A stretch of 64,000 bases of DNA from Ureibacillus sinduriensis BLB-1 = JCM 15800 (lineage in GTDB: Bacteria; Bacillota; Bacilli; Bacillales_A; Planococcaceae): positions 558,001 through 622,000 of the forward strand of contig NZ_JPVO01000055.1 of the NCBI RefSeq assembly GCF_000772955.1. The letters are read 5' to 3'. Numbering within the stretch: position 1 is the stretch's first letter; each line of letters starts with the position of its first letter. Position numbers and translations under genes: made by a program. Below, piece by piece: positions 35,764 to 43,554 of this stretch. The notes beneath the pieces are model-generated. The model searched no databases, was not told the DNA's origin, and saw nothing but the letters and a program-made list of their open reading frames with translations.

Positions 35764-37083
35764 GTGAAATTTGAAAAACAAAAACTAAGTAAACTTATTG
35801 AGAAATACGATTTATTAAGTGACATTAGTATGTCAAACCCAGTCCTTTGGTTGAATGATCATCCTATGAATCAGTCAACCGGAGAACAATTTAGTTTTAA
35901 TGAAGTGATTGAAGCAAAAGAAAGGTTGCAACGTTTTGCACCTTACTTAAAGGCGGCCTTTCCTGAAACAGAAAATTTCGATGGCATTATTGAATCCGAA
36001 ATTAAGGAAATACCATTCATGAAGAAATGGATGGAAGAAATTACTGGAGATGAATATCCCGGTAAACTCTTATTGAAATGTGATTATGCGCTGCCGATCT
36101 CGGGCTCAATAAAAGCTCGTGGGGGAATCCATGAAGTGCTGAAGGTTGCTGAGAAGCTCGCAATTGAAAATAAATTGATCAAAAGTAACGATGACTACAT
36201 CAAATTTTGCGATGAGGCATTCCGTCAATTTTTTAACGGCTATAAAATTGCTGTCGGCTCCACAGGCAATCTTGGTTTAAGTATTGGTATTATGGGGGCG
36301 AAGCTGGGCTTTCAAGTTACCGTGCATATGTCCAGTGAAGCAAAAGAATGGAAAAAACGATTGCTTCGAGAAAAAGGTGTTGAAGTCATTGAATACTCCT
36401 CTGATTATAGTAAAGCGGTTGAAGAAGGAAGGAATCAGGCGGCTTTGTATCCAGGATGTCACTTTGTGGACGACGAAAATTCGAAGGACCTTTTTGCAGG
36501 ATATGCAGTTGCAGCTTTACGACTGGAACAACAATTACGTGATGCGGACATAATCGTTGATGCTTCTCATCCCTTATTCGTCTATTTGCCGTGTGGGGTG
36601 GGGGGAGGTCCAGGTGGCGTCGCTTATGGATTGAAGAAAATCTATGGTGAACATATACACCTATTCTTCGGGGAACCAACCCAATCGCCATGTATGCTTC
36701 TTGGAATGATGACTGGCCTTCATGATGGCATTTCTGTAACGGATATAGGGTTAACAAATCAAACAGAAGCAGACGGATTAGCGGTAGGCAGGGCCTCGAA
36801 ATTTGTCGGTAAATTGATGGAGCCAATTTTAAGTGGCTGTTATACAGTGGATGATTCTTTTTTGTTTAAAAGTCTAAAAGCGATGTGGGAATTGGAGCAA
36901 ATTTTTATGGAGCCATCCGCCCATGCAGCCATTTTTGGCCCCATCTCACTTTTCAGTAAGGGCAAATCATATATGGAACAACATAAATTGCACATGGAAA
37001 ATGCTACACATTTAATATGGTCAACAGGTGGTAATATGGTACCAGAAAAACAAAGACAACAATTTTTAAAAACAGATATCTGA
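35764..37083 (+). CDS. dsdA: D-serine dehydratase
   Basis: A 439-aa PLP enzyme that deaminates D-serine to pyruvate and ammonia. The PLP lysine is in LPISGSIKARGG, with AVGSTGNLGLSIGIMGA and the glycine-rich PCGVGGGPGGVAYGLK binding phosphate. The length fits DsdA. It starts with GTG at 35764 behind GGAGG and is probably co-transcribed with the yqxD-type gene. No DsdC-like regulator is adjacent. Confidence 0.93.
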   Translation: MKFEKQKLSKLIEKYDLLSDISMSNPVLWLNDHPMNQSTGEQFSFNEVIEAKERLQRFAPYLKAAFPETENFDGIIESEIKEIPFMKKWMEEITGDEYPGKLLLKCDYALPISGSIKARGGIHEVLKVAEKLAIENKLIKSNDDYIKFCDEAFRQFFNGYKIAVGSTGNLGLSIGIMGAKLGFQVTVHMSSEAKEWKKRLLREKGVEVIEYSSDYSKAVEEGRNQAALYPGCHFVDDENSKDLFAGYAVAALRLEQQLRDADIIVDASHPLFVYLPCGVGGGPGGVAYGLKKIYGEHIHLFFGEPTQSPCMLLGMMTGLHDGISVTDIGLTNQTEADGLAVGRASKFVGKLMEPILSGCYTVDDSFLFKSLKAMWELEQIFMEPSAHAAIFGPISLFSKGKSYMEQHKLHMENATHLIWSTGGNMVPEKQRQQFLKTDI

Positions 37084-37161
37084 GGAAAAAATTACTAGTC
37101 TTCGGTAGGAAATCAATTATATAATAGTAGAAAATTGATTTAATTCGTCTGGAGATAAAAA

Positions 37162-38730
37162 ATGGGTACTGAGCTGCTGTTTTATAGACTATTAATCATC
37201 CTTGCAGGAATTTTGAGTTTATTCTTATCTCTTTTTTCATATTGGAAACTAAAAAATGCTCCTGGTGCCAGACAATATATGTTTGTTACATTTTTGTCGG
37301 CAATCTTTACTTTTTTGTATGCTCTTGAATTATCAGCAACAACACTGAGGGAAATTAAATTCTGGTTGGGGCTAGAGTATGTTGTGATGCCTTTCATACC
37401 TGCTTTTATATTATTGATGTGCCTGGACTATATCGGCATCAAACTTAGACAACGTTATTTTTTTATTCTTTTTAGCATCCCATTAGTAACAGCGTTTATG
37501 CATCATACAAACGAGCTTCATCATCTCTATTATACTTCGGTCGGACTATTAGAGAGTGCTCCTTTTCCAATCATTCAACTAGAGTACGGGCCTTTTTTCT
37601 ATGTTCATTCTCTCTATCTATTCCTATGTCTTGCTATCAGTATTATCCTATTGTTATTGCAGTTGAAAAAATCGATCTTTCGGTTCCGGATTCAACTGTT
37701 GACAATGGTTGCAGGTTTATTTGTGCCGATTCTTGCCAATTCCTTTTATTTAAATGATCTGAGCCCTTACGGTATAGACTTGGGACCGGTATCTATGAGT
37801 ATCTCTTTTATTCTTCATGGGGTAGCACTGTTTTCCTTTCAAATGTTCAGTGTTGTGCCTATTGCAAGGGAAAGGGTGTTTGACAACATGCTGGAAGGAG
37901 TTATCGTGTTAAATCACAAAGGAGTTATCATCGACTACAATCAGGCAATATATCGTATCCTGCCTTGGCTTAATGCTTCATCAATTGGCAAAGGAATAAA
38001 TTCCGTACTATCCCATAGTGAAAGCTTGATTGAACTCATCTCGCATGGCAAGGAATGTGTATATGAGTGTGTCGAAGGAACTTTGACGGAACACTATCAG
38101 GTTCGCTTTTCAGAATTGGTAAACAAAAAGGGTTTCAAGATTGGCACGATCATCTCTTTTGTCAATATAACCGATAGGGTAGAGATGCAAAGAAGGCTTA
38201 GCGAGCTTGCGAATTATGATGGTCTAACAAAACTCTATAATAGAAGATATTTTATGGATCAAACGATAGCCGCACTGGAATCCCTCTTTGCACAAAAAGG
38301 TAATGCCGCGCTGATTATGTTTGATATTGATCATTTTAAAATGATTAATGACACCTACGGACATGTGGCAGGGGATATCGTCTTATGTGAGGTCGCAAAT
38401 TTGGCAAAAAATAGTTTAGGCCCACAAGATTTAATTGCTCGTTATGGCGGAGAAGAGTTTATAATCTTATTGCGCGGAAGGACAATGGATGGGGCGGTTG
38501 AGTTGGCGGATTCGATTAGAAAAGAAATTTCGGAGAGTCTTATCCATCTTCATGATCATCGTATTCAGGTAACAGCGAGCTTCGGAATTTCACCAATAGA
38601 AGTGACAAGTTTAGACCAAACAGAGGCGTTTAAAGAAGCGCTGCGATATGCCGACCAGGCTCTTTATATGGCGAAAGATAATGGAAGAAACAATGTTCAA
38701 ATCCATAAAGAACAGTTGCAAATGGCCTAG
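37162..38730 (+). CDS. Membrane diguanylate cyclase (7TM - PAS - GGDEF)
   Basis: A 522-aa c-di-GMP synthase. An N-terminal seven-helix region like the HisKA_7TM sensor domain (about 5-215) is followed by a PAS-like domain (about 230-330, GVIVLNHKGVIIDYNQAI) and a GGDEF domain (about 345-515). The active-site loop is RYGGEEF (GGEEF at 429-433). The inhibitory I-site position reads GPQD (420-423) in place of RxxD, so product inhibition is probably lost. The ligand of the 7TM sensor is unknown. A decayed surface-protein gene follows. Confidence 0.9.
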   Translation: MGTELLFYRLLIILAGILSLFLSLFSYWKLKNAPGARQYMFVTFLSAIFTFLYALELSATTLREIKFWLGLEYVVMPFIPAFILLMCLDYIGIKLRQRYFFILFSIPLVTAFMHHTNELHHLYYTSVGLLESAPFPIIQLEYGPFFYVHSLYLFLCLAISIILLLLQLKKSIFRFRIQLLTMVAGLFVPILANSFYLNDLSPYGIDLGPVSMSISFILHGVALFSFQMFSVVPIARERVFDNMLEGVIVLNHKGVIIDYNQAIYRILPWLNASSIGKGINSVLSHSESLIELISHGKECVYECVEGTLTEHYQVRFSELVNKKGFKIGTIISFVNITDRVEMQRRLSELANYDGLTKLYNRRYFMDQTIAALESLFAQKGNAALIMFDIDHFKMINDTYGHVAGDIVLCEVANLAKNSLGPQDLIARYGGEEFIILLRGRTMDGAVELADSIRKEISESLIHLHDHRIQVTASFGISPIEVTSLDQTEAFKEALRYADQALYMAKDNGRNNVQIHKEQLQMA

Positions 38731-38734
38731 CTCA

Positions 38735-39256
38735 CTGAGGCTAGTTATTGTAGAAAATATTGAAGAAGAGCCAGAAGAGGATACAGAAGAAGAGTTACCG
38801 GAAAAAACATTGGAAACAAATGAACCGATATTTGAAGAAAAATCGATGAAGCTGGTGATGAAGAATCAACACCAAATGAAGAGGTACCTTCAAATGAGGA
38901 ATCAGTTGAGCAAAATAAACCGGTAAATGAGGTAGAAGAAGGTAGAGAGACTGTACCTTCTGAAGTGAAGAAAGTCTTGATGAAACCACGTCTATCCGAG
39001 ATGTTGATGTATCTTCCATAACAGAAACTACTATCACTACTTATATTCCTAGTATAATAAAAACAGTAAGGAGCAATATATTTTCACGTTTAAATCGGGG
39101 TATTCCTTTTGGGAATTTTACAAATGCAAAGAAATGATCTCGTAGGAAACAAGAGAAAATCGAATAAATTCAGAAAAGGACGGAACGAATTTCAATCCTC
39201 AAAACAAACTAACTCTTGCTGAAATGGCTAAAATGTTATTGCGTCCTTACGCTTAA
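38735..39256 (+). pseudogene. Frameshifted remnant of an acidic, SLH-containing surface protein gene
   Basis: Protein-like sequence runs through three frames: an acidic stretch (IEEEPEEDTEEELPEKTLE), then DEESTPNEEVPSNEES in a second frame, then TTSIRDVDVSSITETTITTY in a third. The end (39185-39256) reads NFNPQNKLTLAEMAKMLL, matching S-layer homology domains. At least two frameshifts and internal stops break it. No start is recognisable. Confidence 0.6.
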
Positions 39257-39295
39257 CCGAATGGTAGTAAAGTTAAGTATTAGTTTTAAAGAAAA

Positions 39296-39320
39296 GGATA
39301 TTCCATCAATTGGAATATCC
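39296..39320 (-). terminator. Terminator downstream of the MFS gene
   Basis: GGATATTCCA pairs with TGGAATATCC. On the minus strand TTTTCTTT follows, ending the peptide-dehydrogenase-exporter transcript. It could also act on the plus strand (CTTCTTT). Confidence 0.7.
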
Positions 39321-39391
39321 CTTCTTTGCAAGAAAAAAATATAGACTCGCAAACAACTGCTGAAACAAAATACTTATATTTTAGCACTTTA

Positions 39392-40621
39392 TTACCGAGT
39401 TGAATTCGTTGATGTCTCTTCTCTTCTTTTACTCGATAATTCTTTATTAATATATATAATCGTAAATATTAACACTAAGATAAAAGCAAGGAAACCTAGT
39501 GTTATAACTACTTTATTAAATCTTATTAAATCAAGTAAAAAACCTATTGAAACCATAGATATTTGTATTAATGTTCTATCTATCATAGACTTAAATGCAA
39601 AAAAACGTCCGTGAAACTCATTTGGAATAGTCTCTTGACTGAAAGTATTAGAAATAGGGTTAAATATTCCATAAGCAAATCCAAATAATCCGAAAGCAAG
39701 AATTGGTAATAATAATATATTAGAAAACGATAGTAAAAATAGTACTACAACAATTAAAAAGCTAGAGACTAATAAACAATAAATACGATTTATATTTTTT
39801 ACTCTTTTACTTATAAATGTACTAGATAATATAAGTGAAATACCTTCAACAGCATATAAAATACCTTTTATTGAAGAGTTATTTTGTATAGAACTAATCT
39901 CAACTATAAATAAGTTAAATCCAGCAATAAATATTGTTGGTATTATAGATAAAAAAAGAATCATTTTTATATCGAATCTTTCAGAGATAACCAAAAACAC
40001 TTCCCTAAATTCAACTTTTTTCTTTATCTTTCTTATAAAGCCATCATCTTTCATATCCAAAGAAAATGTTATTAGAAAAACAAATAAAAAAGCTCCAAAT
40101 GATATAGCGTAAAGAGAGGAGAGTGATATAACGGTTAATAACAATCCACCAATAGTTGCTCCAAAAATCCTTGATAATGTTACGATATTAAGATTCAATG
40201 AATTAGCTATAATTAAATCTTTTTCCTCTGTGATTTCAACTATTATAGCTTGCAGTGCGGGTTCGAAAAATGAAGCTGAACAACTTACACCAATACTATA
40301 GGCCAACATCCACCAAACTGAATCTGTAGCTAAAGCAATGAACATAAAACCAACAGAAATCATTCTTAGAATTCCCACTGTTAATAAAATATTCTTTTTC
40401 GCCACACCATCAATTAATCTACCAGCATACGGAGCAATTAATACGCTAAAAACACTGCCTGAAACCAGAAAAATAGACTGTAAGAGGTGTGATTCAACAT
40501 TTTTTTGTAAAAAATGAAGGTTTCCAATTAGCCCAATCCATAAAGCTAATTGAAATAGTAATTGACTAGTCAGTACTATAACTAGATTTTTGTTTTTGAG
40601 TAATTCCTTCTCAAATTTCAT
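39392..40621 (-). CDS. MFS exporter of the putative RiPP cluster
   Basis: A 409-aa major facilitator with about 12 membrane helices, similar in layout to macrolide/peptide efflux MFS proteins: the loop APYAGRLIDGVAKK between helices 2 and 3, and long hydrophobic stretches to FLVLIFTIIYINKEL. Its start lies inside the dehydrogenase gene (11-bp overlap), so the two are translationally coupled. I infer export of, or immunity to, the modified peptide. Codon use is very AT-rich, like its partner and unlike flanking genes. Confidence 0.85.
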   Translation of the reverse strand: MKFEKELLKNKNLVIVLTSQLLFQLALWIGLIGNLHFLQKNVESHLLQSIFLVSGSVFSVLIAPYAGRLIDGVAKKNILLTVGILRMISVGFMFIALATDSVWWMLAYSIGVSCSASFFEPALQAIIVEITEEKDLIIANSLNLNIVTLSRIFGATIGGLLLTVISLSSLYAISFGAFLFVFLITFSLDMKDDGFIRKIKKKVEFREVFLVISERFDIKMILFLSIIPTIFIAGFNLFIVEISSIQNNSSIKGILYAVEGISLILSSTFISKRVKNINRIYCLLVSSFLIVVVLFLLSFSNILLLPILAFGLFGFAYGIFNPISNTFSQETIPNEFHGRFFAFKSMIDRTLIQISMVSIGFLLDLIRFNKVVITLGFLAFILVLIFTIIYINKELSSKRREETSTNSTR

Positions 40622-41738
40622 AATTCAATTCCTTTAAAAATCTTAAATCACGACCATATTCCAAAGAATCGTTTGATCTATAGCCAATTCCTGAAACACC
40701 CATTACAATTTCTTTGTTGGAATCTATTTTCAATTCCTCTTCAACATATTGATCATTTAAGTGACCTGAAAAAAAGGTACCTAATCCTAACCAATTTGCC
40801 ACTAGAAAACAGGTTTGACTTAAATGGCCCATATCCATCATTAGAACTCTATAAGTTCTAGGACTTTGATATTTCCACATAGAACGTTCGATGCAAGCTG
40901 TATAAAAAAATAATACCGAAGCGCCTTTAACAAAGTTTTGACCTGCAGCCATATCAACAACTTTGTCGGTCATATCTTTTTTATGTATAACTTCAAGTTC
41001 GTGGTTTTCTACAGAATAGTGATAAAGCCCCTTTTCTAAACCTTCAACATTTAAGATTACTGGATATACTTCAATTGGGTGTCTACATCCTCCAGAAGGG
41101 CTCGTCTTAAAGATAATTTTGTCTATTCCAATTTCATATTTACAACTTTGTGCTCCATAAGTAAGATACAACATAGTGGATAAATCATTCAAAGAAATTG
41201 GTTTATCGTTAAAAGAGCGCACTGTTTGACGTCCCAATAACGTTTCTAAAAAGCCCTTCTTTTCCTTGTAGGAAGGAAGCGGCAACTTAATTTTTTCGCT
41301 ATCATTAATATTTTTATATATATTTGGAGGTGTATCACTTTTTCTCTTACTACTCAAACGCTCATATTGTTCATCTTTATCTATATAATGATCTTTGTTT
41401 AAGAGCCGAGTATTATAGTGGAAATATTTACTCGAGGAACCCCAGGTATCCCAATGTTTTAGATTAACTTCTTGTTCATATTCTTTAGAATAATTTTCAA
41501 TTAAAATTTTCGATTCTTTTAACTGGAAAAGGGCAACTTTTAAAAATTCTTCAGTAAAGGTTTCATTATGATTGAGTAAAGTGAAAATTTCATTTTCCTC
41601 TTTCCAAGTTGAAAACAAATTAAGAATAGGATAAATCGAGGAATCTATACTTCTTTGTTCGTGATGTATAAAGTCATCACAAACAAAATGTCCATCTTTC
41701 CAAAAAAATACTATATTACTGTTTATCTTTAACAACAT
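40611..41738 (-). CDS. SagB/McbC-type FMN dehydrogenase with RRE-like N-terminus
   Basis: A 375-aa nitroreductase-fold protein of the SagB/ThcOx group, which oxidises azolines to azoles in known RiPP pathways. FMN-site and family motifs: GRQTVRSF (169-176), SPSGGCRHPIEVYP (213-226), GLYHYSVENHELE (238-250), MDMGHLSQ (301-308), LGLGTF and GVSGIGYR. The Lys289-Tyr290 pair (MWKYQSPRTYR) corresponds to the catalytic Lys-Tyr of McbC-like enzymes. Residues 1-85 have the pattern of a winged-helix, PqqD-like recognition domain (DSSIYPILNLFS...FTEEFLKVALFQLKESKIL). No YcaO gene is adjacent. AGGAG precedes the start. Confidence 0.85.
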   Translation of the reverse strand: MLLKINSNIVFFWKDGHFVCDDFIHHEQRSIDSSIYPILNLFSTWKEENEIFTLLNHNETFTEEFLKVALFQLKESKILIENYSKEYEQEVNLKHWDTWGSSSKYFHYNTRLLNKDHYIDKDEQYERLSSKRKSDTPPNIYKNINDSEKIKLPLPSYKEKKGFLETLLGRQTVRSFNDKPISLNDLSTMLYLTYGAQSCKYEIGIDKIIFKTSPSGGCRHPIEVYPVILNVEGLEKGLYHYSVENHELEVIHKKDMTDKVVDMAAGQNFVKGASVLFFYTACIERSMWKYQSPRTYRVLMMDMGHLSQTCFLVANWLGLGTFFSGHLNDQYVEEELKIDSNKEIVMGVSGIGYRSNDSLEYGRDLRFLKELNYEI

Positions 41739-41776
41739 TTATATTCTCCTAACTTATTAATATATGAAAAATGACC

Positions 41777-41809
41777 AATGGCTGGCATAATAAAATTATG
41801 CCAGCCATT
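41777..41809 (-). promoter_or_regulatory. Perfect 15-bp hairpin between peptide ORF and dehydrogenase
   Basis: AATGGCTGGCATAAT (41777-41791) and ATTATGCCAGCCATT (41795-41809) form a perfect stem with a 3-nt loop. On the transcript it lies 9 nt after the peptide stop. No uninterrupted T-run follows on the minus strand (GGTCATTTTTC), so partial termination or mRNA stabilisation of the peptide message is more likely than full termination. Confidence 0.75.
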
Positions 41810-41818
41810 TTAACTTTT

Positions 41819-41899
41819 TTAGTTTTGAGGAGATGTTTCACCATACTCTTCGTTAATGCGATTGTCATAGTCACTAGTAAATGGTTTGAAAATTGTCAT
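41819..41899 (-). CDS. 26-aa putative RiPP precursor peptide
   Basis: The ATG at 41899 has a strong AGGGGTG site 8 nt upstream and encodes 26 residues, beginning MTIFKPFTSD and ending GETSPQN. It is polar and acidic in the second half (NEEYGE), with two Tyr, three Thr, two Ser and no Cys. It is the first gene of an apparent operon with the SagB-like dehydrogenase and MFS exporter. I infer a precursor peptide, by analogy with the short precursors in front of RiPP enzymes. Regulatory leader ORF is the main alternative. I do not recognise the sequence. Confidence 0.6.
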   Translation of the reverse strand: MTIFKPFTSDYDNRINEEYGETSPQN

Positions 41900-41989
41900 G
41901 TATAACACCCCTATTGGTTTATATATACATTTTTACATTTATTTGTAAATTAGTAAACTATTTATTCTGAAAAATTTAAATATAAATAC

Positions 41990-41995
41990 ATTATA
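41990..41995 (-). promoter_or_regulatory. Possible -10 of the peptide operon
   Basis: TATAAT on the minus strand, about 90 bp before the peptide start, in a very AT-rich leader (41900-42040). No convincing -35 is present at 17 bp. Confidence 0.35.
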
Positions 41996-42041
41996 CTACT
42001 ATATCCTTTTATTTCCACTATATAGTACCTAAGTAAATTGT

Positions 42042-42360
42042 CTAGCAAGAACTTGATATGCTGCGGCCCGGCATCTCGATTCGGTCCGTCTCGGATATCG
42101 TCGCACTTTTAAAGGCAGCATGAAGGGGGAAGTGTATGTATTGCCATTCAAATAATTGTTTAAGAAAACTTTTGATGACAGAGATTTTTAGTGATAGGAT
42201 AGATGGGTTGTAGGGACCATTTTTCGTCACATAATCCGAACGACTTTGTAGCCAATCCACGTATCGATCGATATGACGCTTCTGCAAGAACTTCAACACA
42301 GAAAATTCCTCATCTATATAGATTGGACGTGTATAATCAATCCCAATTTCCCCCAGCCCT
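42042..42360 (-). pseudogene. Integrase-like remnant
   Basis: The translated frame (IDRYVDWLQSRSDYVTKNGPYNP, then SLKISVIKSFLKQLFEWQYI, ending SETDRIEMPGRSISSS) resembles the SAM-like core-binding domain and linker of tyrosine recombinases. There is no catalytic R...HxxR...Y domain, so it is a fragment. The frame continues to 42437, but that part is the terminator and 3' end of the next gene. It suggests past mobile DNA beside the peptide cluster. Confidence 0.5.
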
Positions 42361-42378
42361 TTCCCGATAATAAAAGAG

Positions 42379-42413
42379 ATGCCCCAGACGAGTTTGGGGC
42401 ATCTCTTTTTGCT
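42379..42413 (-). terminator. Terminator of the prenyl-transferase-like gene
   Basis: AGAGATGCCCCA pairs with TGGGGCATCTCT around a short loop (ACGAGTT). On the minus strand TTTTATTATC follows; the plus strand also has TTTTT, so it may work both ways. Confidence 0.85.
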
Positions 42414-42414
42414 G

Positions 42415-43242
42415 TTAGTCAGCCTGTATTTCTTCAACTGTCTTTTCGACCTCTTCGCGGGACATCTTTTCCTTGCCCTCTTTTAAAGATTTGAGTGTTT
42501 TATGTGCCAATGCAAGAGGAAGCCGGCAAAATAATAAAATGGATCGTTTATGAATATCCTTCATATAACGATCGGCTTTTTCTAGGTTCTCCTCCGCATA
42601 CAGGAATAGATCATTTCGTGTCCATCCTTCAGGAACAAAACTTACACCTCGTTCACGGTAATCTTCTTCCTGATTGCGTAAAATATTGACTAATTGCAGT
42701 CCACGGCCATAGCCGATTGCAAGTTCTCTATCAGTTTTGACTCCGGCATTCCATTCCCAAAGCTCGGATAACATGACCCCTACTAATCCTGCTACATAGT
42801 ATGTATATTCGTCCAAGTCTTCCTTTGTACGAACTTGGAAATCATTCTTTGCCCATTTCCCCATACCTTCTGCCATTTCACTAGTGGCATCTTTTACAAT
42901 TTTTTCGGATCCGGCAGGAAGAAGATGAATCCAATCGGCAAGTCGCAATGTCACTTCAGTCAGATATTCCTGTACAGGTTTGATGATTTCAAAATACCTT
43001 TGTTCATTGAATTGTTTTTCCTTTAATAGTCCGCTTACTTCCATTAAAATCGTATGTTTTAATTCACTTGTGACATTAGGGTGTTCATTATCCTCAATTT
43101 CATCGATCGCCCGCATCATTAAATAGGCAGTTGCGACAGCTGTTTTTAATTCTTTTTGTAAAAATGTGATTGGAATATAAAACGTGCGGCTCGTTTCTTT
43201 CAATACTCTCATTGCATCTTTAAGGAGTTCTTTGTCAGACAT
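42415..43242 (-). CDS. yisP: Squalene/phytoene synthase-family protein, YisP-like
   Basis: A 275-aa all-helical trans-isoprenyl diphosphate synthase-fold protein. The first metal motif is D47-E-I-E-D51 (MMRAIDEIEDNE). The second, DxxxD in true squalene/phytoene synthases, reads N190-Q-E-E-D194 (NILRNQEED). An altered second motif fits B. subtilis YisP, described as releasing farnesol from farnesyl diphosphate rather than condensing two molecules. No carotenoid or hopanoid genes are adjacent. Function as a farnesyl phosphatase is inferred. Confidence 0.75.
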   Translation of the reverse strand: MSDKELLKDAMRVLKETSRTFYIPITFLQKELKTAVATAYLMMRAIDEIEDNEHPNVTSELKHTILMEVSGLLKEKQFNEQRYFEIIKPVQEYLTEVTLRLADWIHLLPAGSEKIVKDATSEMAEGMGKWAKNDFQVRTKEDLDEYTYYVAGLVGVMLSELWEWNAGVKTDRELAIGYGRGLQLVNILRNQEEDYRERGVSFVPEGWTRNDLFLYAEENLEKADRYMKDIHKRSILLFCRLPLALAHKTLKSLKEGKEKMSREEVEKTVEEIQAD

Positions 43243-43554
43243 TTTGAATTTTCCTTTCGTTCATAAAGTACATCAATCTAATGGTACATTAAATTTCTTG
43301 AAATGAACAATAGATAATCCGATATTTTGACAGGTAATAAGTATGACGTGCTGGAGATTCACTCTATATTCTATTATTTATGAATGATATAATGTGATTT
43401 GTGTCATATAAGTGCCATACTTTTTCTATTTCGTTACAATGAGGTTAATAGATTGTAAATATAAATTGCTATCGATGAATTTACATTGATTGCTTTGAGA
43501 CTTCTTAGATTATACAAAAAACAGGTTGAATCCTGTTTGAACAGTTAAGGTGGA
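43243..43554. other. Divergent intergenic region
   Basis: AT-rich spacer between the YisP-like gene and the exonuclease gene. It holds a small hairpin (AAACAGG-TTGAAT-CCTGTTT, 43519-43538) and an imperfect TGTGA-N6-TCATA at 43393-43408 that I do not call as a site. No gene is seen. Confidence 0.5.

Noticed and set aside
43393-43408. TGTGA-N6-TCATA as a second Crp/Fnr box
   Set aside because: One half-site is imperfect and it does not sit at a clear promoter position for either neighbouring gene.
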